From Anaerolineae bacterium (GTDB lineage Bacteria > Chloroflexota > Anaerolineae > B4-G1 > DUEL01): a DNA stretch of 64,000 nucleotides. The DNA lies in contig JANXCY010000009.1 of assembly GCA_025060135.1 (NCBI GenBank), forward strand, positions 1 to 64,000, in the 5' to 3' direction. Positions 1 through 10,566 of this stretch are shown here, piece after piece. The position numbers and the translations under genes are program-made. The number at the start of each line of letters is the position of its first letter. Within the stretch, counting starts at the first letter, position 1. The notes under the pieces were generated by a model. The model made no database searches. It was given only the letters and a program-made list of their open reading frames with translations, and was not told the origin of the DNA.

Positions 1-65
1 CTTACCCGCCACAACTCCCCCCCGGCGGGCCGGCTGGACCCGGCCCACCCCCCCGCAGGGGGTTG

Positions 66-92
66 GGCGGCGGCCCCGGGCCGGTCGCCGCC
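66..92 (-). terminator. GC-rich hairpin after gap
   Basis: A stem of about ten base pairs (GGCGGCGGCC with GGTCGCCGCC, one wobble) lies just after the gap stop codon. There is no T-run, so it may only be a weak terminator or a 3' end stabiliser. The first 60 bases of the window are C-rich and show no gene. Confidence 0.3.
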
Positions 93-102
93 GCAAAATT
101 TC

Positions 103-1423
<1,321 letters not shown>

Positions 1424-1509
1424 GGAGGCGCACGCCGGGAACATCCAACCGCCCCCGTTGAAGCAGGCTCGGATGCCACCTCGGCTCGTCGGACATAGCG
1501 TTTCCGAAG

Positions 1510-1720
1510 GTTTTCGCCACGCGCCGGAAGATGCGCTCAAAGGCATGATATCATATGCACGGATGCGGATCATAAAGAATTACTCCATCCAGAGCCACAT
1601 CCAGGAACAGCGTCGGGACCCCGGCTTCAAATACCTTCGGAGTTTTCCCCAGAATCGCAACCCGCCCTTGCCAATCCTCCGGCACATCCGTTTCAGATAC
1701 ACCAGCACATCCTCTCTCAT
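1510..1720 (-). pseudogene. MNT-type nucleotidyltransferase remnant
   Basis: An ATG at 1720 overlaps the yvcK stop as ATGA, but this reading frame soon loses similarity. A second frame holds a recognisable C-terminal segment of a pol-beta-type nucleotidyltransferase: RVAILGKTPKVF, then LFLDVALDGVILYDP, then a TGA. A third frame continues with FERIFRRV. The N-terminal GS/DxD catalytic part is missing. I read this as the antitoxin half of a dead MNT/HEPN pair. Frameshifts and the internal deletion exclude a working product. Confidence 0.5.
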
Positions 1721-3006
1721 CGCTCCCTCTCCAGTATCCGCATCAGTGCGCGGGCCAGTTTGCCGCTGTCGTGCCGCCAGGGGCGGGCCGGGTCCACCAG
1801 GTCAGCGGTATGGAGGATGTACGGAGCGCCTGTCGGGACCTCCAGCGCGGGGTGCTCCACGCCCTCGGGCAGCCGGTCGGCGTAGGCGAAGTTGTCATTG
1901 GCCAGGACCATTGGGAAGAGGCCCGGGCCTACATGCCGCTCCAGCGCGGCCACGTGGTCGCCGACGGTGTAGCCATCGGTCTCGCCCCGCTGGGTGGCCA
2001 CGTTGCAGACGTAGACCCGAACCGCGCGGGTGGCCGCAACCGCCTGGGCAATGTCCCGTACCAGCAGGTTGGGCAGAACACTGGTATAGAGAGAGCCCGG
2101 CCCAGCGACGACCAGGTCGGCCTCCAGAATGGCCCGCACGGCCCGAGGGTAGGCTGGAACGTCGTCCGGCTCCAAATAGACCCGCTCAATGGTCCCGCCG
2201 GTCTGCGTGATAGTGGATTCCCCAGCCACCCGCCGGACCCCGGCCTCAGCGGTCTCCTCCCGCAGGTCGCCCATCAGCGTTACGTCGTGCAGGGTGCTGG
2301 GCAGCACTTCCCCACGGATCGCCAGGACACGGCTGGATTCCAGAATCGCCCGCTCAAAGGAGCCGGTTACTTCGGCCATCGCGGTGATGAAGAGATTGCC
2401 GAAACTGTGGCCATCCAGGCCCGCATCGGCACCCGCTGAGGGGAACCGGTATTGAAAGAGTTGAGTGATTAACCCCTCATCGTCTGCCAGAGCCGCGATG
2501 CAGTTGCGAAAATCTCCCGGAGGGAGGACGCCCAGAGCCCGCCGCAGGCGCCCGGAACTGCCACCGTCATCGGCAACGGTAACAATTGCGGTCAGATTAG
2601 AGGTGTAGGCTTTTAACCCCCGAAGCAGCGTGGCCAGCCCATGTCCCCCGCCAATGGCGACAATTTTCGGCCCTTGATTCCCCTGCCGCTGGCGGTACAG
2701 CGCTTCCACCACTTGCTGGCCGTCCCGAACAAAGGGGGCAAGAAGCGCCCGGTTCAGGCCGATCAGCCCTCCCGCCACCAGCCCCAGGCCGATCAGAATC
2801 AGAAGCGGGCCCCGGGCCCAGGGGGGCAGGAAGGCCAGCGAAACATAGCGGTAAATCTGGACAAACAGGGGAACCTGCCGGAACAGCAGGCCGGATCCCA
2901 GACCCACCAGAAGGAGGCCCAGGGCTACGATCAGCAGCCAGCGCTTGATGCCGATGCCAGGGACCAGCCATCTGAGAGAACCGCGCCATACCTTTGGTGC
3001 CGACAT
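1717..3006 (-). CDS. YvcK/CofD-like membrane-anchored protein (gluconeogenesis factor family)
   Basis: This 429-residue protein belongs to the YvcK/UPF0052 family. In Bacillus and mycobacteria its members bind UDP-sugars and are needed for growth on gluconeogenic carbon sources and for cell-wall homeostasis. The N-terminal 75 residues contain two hydrophobic segments (about 20-45 and 60-85), so this version is membrane-anchored, unlike the soluble B. subtilis protein. The CofD-like core begins at about residue 110 with AIGGGHGLATLLRGLK and continues with VTVADDGGSSGRLR and PPGDFRNC. The stop overlaps the ATG of the decayed nucleotidyltransferase. A promoter is visible upstream at 3070-3098. 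Confidence 0.88.
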   Translation of the reverse strand: MSAPKVWRGSLRWLVPGIGIKRWLLIVALGLLLVGLGSGLLFRQVPLFVQIYRYVSLAFLPPWARGPLLILIGLGLVAGGLIGLNRALLAPFVRDGQQVVEALYRQRQGNQGPKIVAIGGGHGLATLLRGLKAYTSNLTAIVTVADDGGSSGRLRRALGVLPPGDFRNCIAALADDEGLITQLFQYRFPSAGADAGLDGHSFGNLFITAMAEVTGSFERAILESSRVLAIRGEVLPSTLHDVTLMGDLREETAEAGVRRVAGESTITQTGGTIERVYLEPDDVPAYPRAVRAILEADLVVAGPGSLYTSVLPNLLVRDIAQAVAATRAVRVYVCNVATQRGETDGYTVGDHVAALERHVGPGLFPMVLANDNFAYADRLPEGVEHPALEVPTGAPYILHTADLVDPARPWRHDSGKLARALMRILERER

Positions 3007-3069
3007 CCCCGATTCCCTGTTCCTTTACCAACAGGATTACCCCAAAAAGAGCCCTGTTGCCCCGCTCTT

Positions 3070-3098
3070 TTTCTACTACAACTACGCCGATTTGTCAA
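3070..3098 (-). promoter_or_regulatory. Sigma-70-type promoter for the yvcK-like gene
   Basis: On the minus strand TTGACA (3093-3098) is followed after 17 bases by TAGAAA (3070-3075), about 60 bases ahead of the start codon. The -35 box is perfect and the -10 box moderate. Confidence 0.5.
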
Positions 3099-3111
3099 CC
3101 AGACCGAGGTT

Positions 3112-3410
3112 TCAAACACGAGTTAGGAGAGGGAGGACAATGGCCAGGAAGATAGCGAGGGCCTCTTCCACCATCCGCTCCCAATCTCGGACCGAAAGCG
3201 ACCATTGCGGATGGCTCCCCAGATGGAGGCGAATCACAAAATGAATCCCTTGGATGCGGCCACGCTCGTTGCGGGTATCTGGGCAGCGATTGCGGTCAGG
3301 CGGAGAGAGCGGGCTTTCAGAATCACCTGACCGATTTCGGCAGCCTGATCGGCAAAGGCTTCGCCATCAAAGAGCCATCGCAGAAAGAGAGACATCTGGA
3401 TGGAACGCAT
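3112..3410 (-). pseudogene. Transposase remnant (IS4-like, internally deleted)
   Basis: An ATG at 3410 with a GAGGT ribosome binding site opens a 58-codon frame (MRSIQMSLFLRWLFDGEAFA) that resembles the N-terminus of a DDE transposase. It ends at a TGA at 3234. An overlapping frame continues with GIHFVIRLHLG, a segment I associate with the catalytic core of IS4-type transposases, and stops at 3112. The middle of the gene and the DDE residues are missing, so this is a scar. I see no terminal inverted repeats. Confidence 0.5.
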
Positions 3411-3511
3411 GGAATACCTCCCGACAACCGATGAGGTTTCCCCCGATATTCCCGCAATCCGATGCCCCGCGCCAGTTGTCCCAACTTATGTCCGAACCTC
3501 AGCGCATGGCC
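3411..3511. other. Non-coding spacer upstream of the rpoC promoter
   Basis: Between the transposase remnant and the rpoC promoter I see no convincing coding sequence or structure. rpoB, usually directly upstream of rpoC, is not here. Confidence 0.5.
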
Positions 3512-3540
3512 TTGACAAAATACCTCAGTCGGTGTAAAAT
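3512..3540 (+). promoter_or_regulatory. Promoter for rpoC
   Basis: TTGACA (3512-3517), a 17-base spacer and TAAAAT (3535-3540) form a near-consensus housekeeping promoter. The predicted leader to the rpoC ATG is about 120 bases. It implies that rpoC is transcribed separately from rpoB. Confidence 0.85.
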
Positions 3541-3669
3541 AGCCTTACTTTCCAACTATCAACTGAAACCTGGAAATTCCCTTCACCGCAAGCGCTGAGA
3601 CAGGGGCTCAAGCGCTTTGTTTGTGTTTACCCCAACAGCGTCGGATTGAGGGGGTGGGAAGGGGGCTGC

Positions 3670-6600
3670 ATGAAATATCTGGATGATTCGGCCGAAATTC
3701 AGAATTTCGTCTCTTTACGGATCAGCCTGGCCTCACCAGAGGAGATTCGTTCCTGGTCATACGGTGAAGTAACCAAGCCGGAGACCATCAATTACCGCCG
3801 CCTGCGTCCGGAAAAGGACGGTCTTTTCTGCGAGGCCATCTTTGGACCCACGCGGGATTGGCAATGCTACTGCGGCAAGTACAAAAATATCCGCTATCGG
3901 GGCATTATCTGCGACAAGTGCGGCGTGGAAGTTACCCGCTCCTCCGTCCGCCGGGAGCGCATGGGTCATATTGAACTGGCGGCTCCCGTTGCCCACATCT
4001 GGTACACCCGACAGACCCCCAGCATCCTTGGCATCCTCCTGGACGTTTCCCGCCGAAATCTGGACCGGGTTCTGTATTTTGCCCAGTACGTCATTACTTC
4101 TATAGATGAAGAGGCACGCCAGAAGGCACTCCGACGGCTAAAGGAGGAATACGAGCAGAATCGGCGGGAACTGGAGGAGAAGGCTAGTGGGGCTATTGCG
4201 TCCCTGCAGGAGCGGCTGGCCGAGGAGCGCGCCCGGTTGGAGACGGAAATGGCCACCCTCCGCGCCCGGTTTGAGGAGCGGCTCAACAACGAGACCGAAG
4301 CGCTAATGAAAGAGGCACAAAGCCTGCGCAAGCGCCTGGAGGAGCGCCAGGGCTCCGCCGTTCGTACCCCGGTGATCCTGAAAGCGACCGGCGCCCTCAT
4401 CGCTGAGGCCGGAGAGATCATCGGGCGGGAACACCTGAGCCTCCTGAGCCGCCTCATCCAGGAGGAACTGGAGCATCTGGAAGGCCGCCTCCGAGCCGAG
4501 GAAGAACAGGAACTGGCCCCACTGCTGGCCGATCTGGCCCACTGGCAGGAATCTGTTGCCGAGGGAATCGCTCAGATTCAGGAACAGCTGGCCCGGGAGA
4601 TAGAGAATCTCCGGGCCCGCTTTGAGGACGAGCAGGAGGAATTGCTGAGTCTGGCTCCGCTTCAATTCCTCACCGAGGCCCGCTTGCGGGAATTGAAAAG
4701 CAAATGGGGCCAGGTCTTCCGCGCTGGAATGGGAGCCGAAGCCCTCTACGAAATTCTCCACCGGATGGACCTGGACAGGATGGCTCAGGAGTTGTGGAAC
4801 GAGGCACGCAATGACCCATCCAAACAGCGGCGGAAGAAGGCCATCCGCCGCCTGCGGGTGGTGGAGGCGCTGCGCAAGAGCGGCAACCGCCCCGAATGGA
4901 TGATTCTCACCGTCCTGCCGGTCATCCCGCCGGACCTGCGCCCGATGGTGCAACTGGACGGCGGACGGTTTGCCACTTCCGACCTCAATGACCTCTACCG
5001 GCGCGTCATCAACCGCAACAACCGGCTGAAACGGCTGATCGAACTGGGCGCGCCCGATGTCATCATTCGCAACGAGAAGCGGATGCTCCAGGAGGCAGTG
5101 GATAGCCTCATTGACAACAGCCAGCGGGGCAAGGCGCTCTCCCGTCGGGGCCAGCGGCAACTGAAATCCCTCAGCGATATGCTCCGGGGTAAAAAGGGAC
5201 GCTTCCGCCGCAATCTCCTGGGCAAGCGAGTGGACTACTCCGGTCGTTCCGTTATCGTCATCGGCCCCCAACTGAAGCTCCATCAGTGCGGCCTCCCGAA
5301 GGAGATGGCGCTGGAACTCTATAAGCCCTTCGTTATCAGTAAACTGGTGGAATACAACTACGTCAGCAATGTCAAGGCGGCCCGCCGGTTCATTGAGCGT
5401 CAGCGGCCTGAGGTCTGGGAGATTCTGGAAGAGGTCATCCAGGACCGGCCGGTTCTCCTTAACCGCGCGCCCACCCTGCACCGGCTGGGGATCCAGGCCT
5501 TTGAGCCCGTCCTGGTGGAGGGGAAAGCCATCCAGATTCACCCGCTGGTCTGCGTGGCCTTTAACGCCGATTTTGACGGCGACCAGATGGCCGTCCATGT
5601 CCCCCTTTCCGACATGGCGGTCCAGGAGGCCCGCCGCCTGATGCTGGCGACCCGCAACCTCCTCAAGCCTGCCGACGGCCAGCCCATCGTCGGGCCGACC
5701 AAAGATATGTGCCTGGGCATCTATTACCTGACGATGAAGACCCATGGGCCGCACCGGGGCGACGGTAAGTATTTCGCCGACCTGGATGAGGTGGAGATGG
5801 CCTACCTGTTGGGTTACGTGGACATCCATGCCCGCATCCGGGTCCGGCAGGTCTACGAGCATCAGCCCCCGCCGCCCCAGCCCGTGGAGACCACGGTGGG
5901 CCGTTGTCTCTTTAACCGCGTTCTTCCGGACGAACTCCGGTTTATCAACGAACCGATGGATAAGGGGAAACTGCAGGACCTGGTAGCCCTCTGCTACCGT
6001 CGCCTGGGGGAAGAGCGGACCACGGAGGTAGTGGACCAGATCAAGAACATCGGTTTCCACTACGCCACCCGCTCCGGCGTGACCATCGCCGCTACCGATC
6101 TGACTATTCCGGAGGAGAAGAGTCGCATCCTGGAAGAGGCAACCGCCCAGGTGGCGGAAGTGGAACGGCAGTACCAGCGGGGCTTGTTGACCGCGGAGGA
6201 GCAGTACGCCCGGACGATTGATCTGTGGAGTCGAGCGCGCGAAGAGGTTTCCAAAGCGGTCTCCCAAGCACTGGACCCGGAGGGGCCCGTGGCAATTATG
6301 GCCCAGTCCGGTGCCTCCAAGGGCGGCTTCGGGCCGATCTCCCAGCTGGCGGGTATGCGCGGTCTGATGGCCGACCCGTCTGGCCGCATCATCCCACTGC
6401 CCATCCGTTCCAACCTGCGGGAAGGACTGACCACCCTGGAATACTTCATCAGCACCCACGGCTCCCGTAAGGGTCTGGCAGATACGGCCCTGCGTACCGC
6501 TGACGCGGGCTACCTCACCCGTCGTCTGGTGGATGTGGTGCAGGATGTCATCATCAACGCCTACGATTGCGGAACCCGCAGTGGTATCTGGATTCGTCGG

Positions 6601-8118
6601 GACGACGATGTAGGCGGTCAGACCATGGCAGAGCGGCTGGTGGGCCGCATTGCCGCCGCACCCGTTGTCCATCCCCAGACAGGAGCAGTCATCGTCGCCC
6701 AGAACCAGGAGATTGACGAGGAAGCGATGGAGGTAATAGAGGCCGCCGGGATCAACGAGGTGTTCGTCCGTTCGCCGATGACCTGCGCCCTGCAGCGGGG
6801 TATCTGCGCCCTCTGCTACGGGCGGGACCTGGGCCGGGGCACCCTGGTCCACATCGGGACGGCGGTCGGCATCATCGCGGCCCAGTCCATCGGCGAGCCG
6901 GGTACCCAGTTAACCCTGCGGACTTTCCACACCGGCGGTGTCGCGGCAGGGGGCGACATCACCACTGGTCTCCCGCGCGTGGAGGAACTCTTTGAAGCCC
7001 GCAAGCACCCCAAGGGCGAGGCCGAAATCTCGGATATTGATGGGATCGTCCATATCGTCAACGAGGACGGACGTCGCAAAGTCATCGTCAGCAAGAGCGA
7101 GACGTTCACGGATGAATACTCGGTCCCTCCAGGCTGGACGATTCTGGTCTCAGACGGAGACGTGGTCAACGCCGGTGAACCGATCGCCCGGCAGGGGACA
7201 GAGGAGGAACCGGGTGAGCAGATGCTGGCCCGCCATCGGGGCACCGTCCACCGGGATGGCCGTCAGGTCCGGGTAACCTACGAGCGGCGAGATGAACGAG
7301 AGTACGAAGTCCCGCCCGCGGTCCGGCTGCTGGTGGCGGAGGGGCAGTATATCAAGGCGGGAACACAACTGGTGGAAGGGTCCCGGAATCCCCACCGTAT
7401 CCTTCAGGTCCTGGGTCGGGAAGCGGCACAGATGTACATCCTCTCCGAGGTCCAGAAGGTTTACCGCTCCCAGGGTGTCAACATCAACGACAAACACTTT
7501 GAGGTCATCATCCGTAAGATGCTGGGCAAGATGCAGGTGGTGGACCCCGGCGATACGGATCTCCTTCCGGGCGATCTGGTGGACCGGCTGGCCCTGCAGG
7601 AGATCAACCGTCGGGCCATCGCCGAGGGGAAGCAACCGGCCAAGGCGCGGGCCGTCCTCCTGGGTGTGACCAAGGCCGCGCTGGCAACGGACAGTTTCCT
7701 CTCCGCCGCGTCTTTCCAGCACACTATTCGGGTTCTGGCCAAAGCGGCAGTAGAAGGCCAGAAGGATATGCTCTACGGCCTGAAGGAGAACGTCATCATC
7801 GGGAAATTGATCCCGGCAGGCACCGGCTATCGGGGCGATTCGCCAGATTCCGATGGTCCGATCCCCTCCTACGAGGGCATCCCGTTGCGGCCAGCGGCTC
7901 TCTCGGCTCCACCTCCGCCCTTCCTAATGATGAAGGAAAAAGGGCCAAAGGAAGAAGGTCTGGCCGCGCTGGAAGAGGAACTGGAGAAACTGATCACCGG
8001 AGAAGGGAGCGAATCCCTCACGACGATGACCCCGGACTTGCTGGAAGAAGACGAAGAGTATGAATACGAAGATGTGGGGGAGGATCAGGAGAGCGACGAA
8101 GAGGACGTAGTCGACTGA
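3670..8118 (+). CDS. rpoC: DNA-directed RNA polymerase subunit beta'
   Basis: This is the 1482-residue beta' subunit, which forms the catalytic cleft of RNA polymerase. The N-terminal zinc site is C66-x-C68-x12-C81-x2-C84. The catalytic loop [12 protein letters not shown] is near residue 635, and the second zinc site has its Cys-rich part ([13 protein letters not shown]) near residue 1038. Residues about 146-330 are a highly charged, coiled-coil-rich insertion between the zinc finger and the conserved clamp region. The C-terminus ends in a strongly acidic tail ([21 protein letters not shown]). The ATG at 3670 is preferred over the track's upstream start because MKYLDD begins the conserved alignment and follows a purine-rich GGGAAGGGG. 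The gene stands alone, with its own promoter and terminator. Confidence 0.97.
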   Translation: MKYLDDSAEIQNFVSLRISLASPEEIRSWSYGEVTKPETINYRRLRPEKDGLFCEAIFGPTRDWQCYCGKYKNIRYRGIICDKCGVEVTRSSVRRERMGHIELAAPVAHIWYTRQTPSILGILLDVSRRNLDRVLYFAQYVITSIDEEARQKALRRLKEEYEQNRRELEEKASGAIASLQERLAEERARLETEMATLRARFEERLNNETEALMKEAQSLRKRLEERQGSAVRTPVILKATGALIAEAGEIIGREHLSLLSRLIQEELEHLEGRLRAEEEQELAPLLADLAHWQESVAEGIAQIQEQLAREIENLRARFEDEQEELLSLAPLQFLTEARLRELKSKWGQVFRAGMGAEALYEILHRMDLDRMAQELWNEARNDPSKQRRKKAIRRLRVVEALRKSGNRPEWMILTVLPVIPPDLRPMVQLDGGRFATSDLNDLYRRVINRNNRLKRLIELGAPDVIIRNEKRMLQEAVDSLIDNSQRGKALSRRGQRQLKSLSDMLRGKKGRFRRNLLGKRVDYSGRSVIVIGPQLKLHQCGLPKEMALELYKPFVISKLVEYNYVSNVKAARRFIERQRPEVWEILEEVIQDRPVLLNRAPTLHRLGIQAFEPVLVEGKAIQIHPLVCVAFNADFDGDQMAVHVPLSDMAVQEARRLMLATRNLLKPADGQPIVGPTKDMCLGIYYLTMKTHGPHRGDGKYFADLDEVEMAYLLGYVDIHARIRVRQVYEHQPPPPQPVETTVGRCLFNRVLPDELRFINEPMDKGKLQDLVALCYRRLGEERTTEVVDQIKNIGFHYATRSGVTIAATDLTIPEEKSRILEEATAQVAEVERQYQRGLLTAEEQYARTIDLWSRAREEVSKAVSQALDPEGPVAIMAQSGASKGGFGPISQLAGMRGLMADPSGRIIPLPIRSNLREGLTTLEYFISTHGSRKGLADTALRTADAGYLTRRLVDVVQDVIINAYDCGTRSGIWIRRDDDVGGQTMAERLVGRIAAAPVVHPQTGAVIVAQNQEIDEEAMEVIEAAGINEVFVRSPMTCALQRGICALCYGRDLGRGTLVHIGTAVGIIAAQSIGEPGTQLTLRTFHTGGVAAGGDITTGLPRVEELFEARKHPKGEAEISDIDGIVHIVNEDGRRKVIVSKSETFTDEYSVPPGWTILVSDGDVVNAGEPIARQGTEEEPGEQMLARHRGTVHRDGRQVRVTYERRDEREYEVPPAVRLLVAEGQYIKAGTQLVEGSRNPHRILQVLGREAAQMYILSEVQKVYRSQGVNINDKHFEVIIRKMLGKMQVVDPGDTDLLPGDLVDRLALQEINRRAIAEGKQPAKARAVLLGVTKAALATDSFLSAASFQHTIRVLAKAAVEGQKDMLYGLKENVIIGKLIPAGTGYRGDSPDSDGPIPSYEGIPLRPAALSAPPPPFLMMKEKGPKEEGLAALEEELEKLITGEGSESLTTMTPDLLEEDEEYEYEDVGEDQESDEEDVVD

Positions 8119-8142
8119 TCGTGGAATAAGGGGAGAGGCCTC

Positions 8143-8176
8143 AGGGCGACCCTTTCCGGGTCGCCCTGTTTTGTTT
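8143..8176 (+). terminator. Intrinsic terminator after rpoC
   Basis: A ten-base-pair stem (AGGGCGACCC with GGGTCGCCCT) with a tiny loop is followed by GTTTTGTTT, a classic rho-independent terminator 25 bases after the rpoC stop. Confidence 0.9.
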
Positions 8177-8192
8177 CCCACAGAGGGATCAT

Positions 8193-8221
8193 TTGTCTCG
8201 CTTATCTGTTTGCAGTATAAT
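8193..8221 (+). promoter_or_regulatory. Promoter for the 8.3-9.6 kb gene
   Basis: TTGTCT (8193-8198) and a perfect TATAAT (8216-8221) are spaced by 17 bases, about 70 bases ahead of the start codon. Confidence 0.75.
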
Positions 8222-8288
8222 CGTTCCTGAGAGGGCTCATCCGGCCTTCAGCCAGAGGCAACCGTTCACGATGACCAAAGGGGGCACG

Positions 8289-9584
8289 ATGGCGACCAAT
8301 CTTTTGCGCAACGGCGACTTCGAGCGCGGATGGGAGGGGACCCATCACCGATGTGTCGTTTACCCGGTGGGTGGGACTCCCTATGAACGAGACGCAGGTG
8401 AAATCGCCTGTCCTGCAGGCTGGACCGCCTGGTACCGGCACGGGATGCCCGTGGAGCACGACCCGCAGAACACCGTTGGCTGGGCAGCGCCGGAAATCCG
8501 ACCCTGCGGCCTGATCCCCGACCCGGTACGGGTCCGGAGTGGGCAGTATGGATGCCTGGTCTTCACCTTCTCTCGTATCCACGATGCCGGGCTCTTCCAG
8601 CGAGTCAACGTGGCGCCCGGAACCCGGCTGCGGTTGACCGCCTATGCTCACGCCTGGAGCAGCGGCGGATGGGGCGACCCGAACTGCGACAACCCCCGCT
8701 ACAGCGCCGGGGCAGGCACCAATCCGTTCTACGCCGAGGAGGGGACCACGGGGCTCTCGGACGACCTGCGCAACTTCACCTTCCGAGTAGGGATCGATCC
8801 TACCGGCGGTACCAGCCCCTATGCCCCAACCGTCGTTTGGGGAAAGGGAGCCCATATCTACAACGCCTACCGCCCGGTCCCACCAGTGGAGGTTACGGCC
8901 CAGGGCCAGACGGTAACGGTCTTCCTCCGCTCCCGCTGTCTCTGGCCTTTCAAGCACAACGATGCCTACTGGGACGATGTGGTCCTGGAGGTGGTCAGCC
9001 CAATGCCTCAGGTGCAGTTAACGGCGGAGCCCGCCTCCCCGGAAGTCGGGCAGACGGTCCGGGTAACAGCCCAATCCGACCAACCCCTGACAGGATTGAC
9101 GCTGCGCGTTACCGGGCCAGACGGCACGCTGCTGGCCGTAACCCCGGCCGGGCCCGATGCCAGCCCGCCCTATCGCTGGAATTTCATCCCCCAGAAGGCC
9201 GGAGACCATTCGCTGGCATTACTGGCCGAGGGGATGGCCACTCCTCTGGCTCAGATGACCCTCATCGTTCGCCCCCGGGTCTGGGGATTGCCCCGAGAGC
9301 AATACGAGCGAACCTACGTTCTGCTCCCGCCCGGTGCTGGTGTGGAATGGGTACGGGCGATTCTGGAGAGCGGGGCCTGGGATCGGTACCGATGGACTAT
9401 CGGCGGCAGCGCCGACGACGCGGGCATCGGGGCCCTGCTGAGCAAGAGGGTTATCGCCATCAATCCCCAGCAGTGGCCCGGCGACCTGGAGGCCTTTTTC
9501 CGGCAGTACTATCCCGGTACCCGCTTTGTCCCGCTGGTGGCAGCAACGCCGGAGGAACTGCGGCGAAAACTGGCACAGATGTAG
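8289..9584 (+). CDS. Modular beta-sandwich protein, carbohydrate-binding-like, function unknown
   Basis: This 431-residue protein starts ATNLLRNGDFERGWEG. That opening resembles CBM4/9- or F5/8-type carbohydrate-binding modules, which often begin with a 'NL..NGDFE' strand. The first module runs to about residue 238. An Ig-like module follows (about 240-330, QLTAEPASPEVGQTVRVTA), and then a C-terminal domain rich in W and Y with ADDAGIGALLSKR. There is no signal peptide in the chosen frame, and the longer track start does not add one. The ATG at 8289 has an AAAGGGGG ribosome binding site, and the gene has its own promoter. In known proteins such modules recognise glycans outside the cell. Where this one acts is unclear. 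Confidence 0.7.
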   Translation: MATNLLRNGDFERGWEGTHHRCVVYPVGGTPYERDAGEIACPAGWTAWYRHGMPVEHDPQNTVGWAAPEIRPCGLIPDPVRVRSGQYGCLVFTFSRIHDAGLFQRVNVAPGTRLRLTAYAHAWSSGGWGDPNCDNPRYSAGAGTNPFYAEEGTTGLSDDLRNFTFRVGIDPTGGTSPYAPTVVWGKGAHIYNAYRPVPPVEVTAQGQTVTVFLRSRCLWPFKHNDAYWDDVVLEVVSPMPQVQLTAEPASPEVGQTVRVTAQSDQPLTGLTLRVTGPDGTLLAVTPAGPDASPPYRWNFIPQKAGDHSLALLAEGMATPLAQMTLIVRPRVWGLPREQYERTYVLLPPGAGVEWVRAILESGAWDRYRWTIGGSADDAGIGALLSKRVIAINPQQWPGDLEAFFRQYYPGTRFVPLVAATPEELRRKLAQM

Positions 9585-9594
9585 GGAATGGGGT

Positions 9595-9622
9595 GCGCCG
9601 GGCGGCGCCAGCCGCCCGGCGC
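9595..9622. terminator. Perfect 12-bp hairpin between convergent genes
   Basis: GCGCCGGGCGGC and GCCGCCCGGCGC pair perfectly around GCCA between two convergent genes. There is no T-run on either side, so termination would be weak or bidirectional by structure alone. Confidence 0.5.
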
Positions 9623-9632
9623 CCTTCGCGGC

Positions 9633-10169
9633 TTAAGGGGTAGAATAGGAGCGGACGGATAGCCGCTTCATCAGCCTGGCTGGGAGGTTATCCCGATTCT
9701 CCAGGGTTACCTTCACCGTTCGGGCCTGGGGCAACCGGGCCCGAACATCGGCCAGGAGTTCTGGACGAACTACCGCCAGAGCGAGCCGGAAGCCCCCGGC
9801 CCTGAGGATGTCCACCCCCACTGCCCATCCGCTCCCTTCCAACTCCAGGGGGCCCACTTCGTCCACCACCAGCAGGTCGCAGGGAGTGCTGTGGGCCAGA
9901 ACGTCCGCTCCCCAGGATAACACCTCGGGATCAAAGTGAAATCGGCCCACCGGGACACCGCCCGGGCCGGAAAGGGTTAACGGTCGGCAAAGACCGGTCC
10001 GGACGTCCATCACCGTCCGCCGATCTCCATCCTCCCGCAGGGTTAGCAGGCCGGCACAGGAGAGGCCCATCTCCCGGGCCCGTGCAATGGTTCGGAGACA
10101 GAGAGTGGTTTTCCCGACCCCTCGGGGGCCGGTAACCAGGAAGATCCGGGAATGGTTATGTCCATGCAT
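9633..10169 (-). CDS. THEP1-type nucleoside-triphosphatase
   Basis: This 178-residue P-loop NTPase matches the THEP1 (DUF265) family, first described from Aquifex and archaea. It hydrolyses nucleoside triphosphates, and its cellular role is poorly known. Walker A is GPRGVGKTT near the N-terminus and Walker B is LLVVDEVGPLEL, the VDEVGPLE signature of the family. The start at 10169 gives the usual family length; the track's 10223 start adds 18 unsupported residues. Even this short form overlaps the start of the divergent OsmC-like gene. The ribosome binding site is weak. No ATG, GTG or TTG lies between 10169 and the P-loop, so the overlap cannot be avoided. Confidence 0.85.
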   Translation of the reverse strand: MHGHNHSRIFLVTGPRGVGKTTLCLRTIARAREMGLSCAGLLTLREDGDRRTVMDVRTGLCRPLTLSGPGGVPVGRFHFDPEVLSWGADVLAHSTPCDLLVVDEVGPLELEGSGWAVGVDILRAGGFRLALAVVRPELLADVRARLPQARTVKVTLENRDNLPARLMKRLSVRSYSTP

Positions 10170-10553
10170 GTCCAAGCTCAGTACCTGGATGGGTTGCGTT
10201 CCGTGGTAACCGTCGGGGTGCACGCCGTGGTGGTGGACCCGGCGCCGGAGGAAGGGGGAGCGGGAACGGGTATGAGCGCGCCGCAGTTATTGGTAGCCGC
10301 GCTGGCGGCCTGCATTCTGGCGTTCATTGCCCGTTCCTGTCAACTCCATGACATCCCCCTGAAGCACCTGAAGGTAGAACTGGATTTCACGATCGCAAGT
10401 GCCCCTCGCCGTATCGGGCGCATTGTCGCCCATGTGCGGATGGAGCCCGAACCACCGGAGGAAGTCCGGCGCCGTCTCTTGGCCGTAGCCCGGCGAGCGA
10501 CGCTGCTGAACACGCTGGCCTGTCCACCTGAGATCACCCTGCAATTTGAGTAG
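10152..10553 (+). CDS. OsmC family protein
   Basis: This 133-residue protein belongs to the OsmC/Ohr fold, whose best-known members are thiol peroxidases that reduce organic hydroperoxides. It shows the N-terminal strands (QYLDGLRSVVTVGVHAVVVD) and the helix with the first catalytic-type Cys (LLVAALAACI). A second Cys occurs in CQLHDI and a third near the C-terminus (LACPPEI). The ATG at 10152 has an AGGAAG ribosome binding site about 8 bases upstream; alternatives are 10158 and 10164. Its 5' end overlaps the divergently read THEP1 gene. It ends 13 bases from the convergent kinase gene. Confidence 0.85.
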   Translation: MVMSMHVQAQYLDGLRSVVTVGVHAVVVDPAPEEGGAGTGMSAPQLLVAALAACILAFIARSCQLHDIPLKHLKVELDFTIASAPRRIGRIVAHVRMEPEPPEEVRRRLLAVARRATLLNTLACPPEITLQFE

Positions 10554-10566
10554 GCAATATGGCCAG

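Noticed and set aside
4303-6852. 849-codon minus-strand ORF opposite rpoC
   Set aside because: It lies wholly within rpoC and has no family features; long antisense frames are expected in GC-rich genes with strong codon bias.
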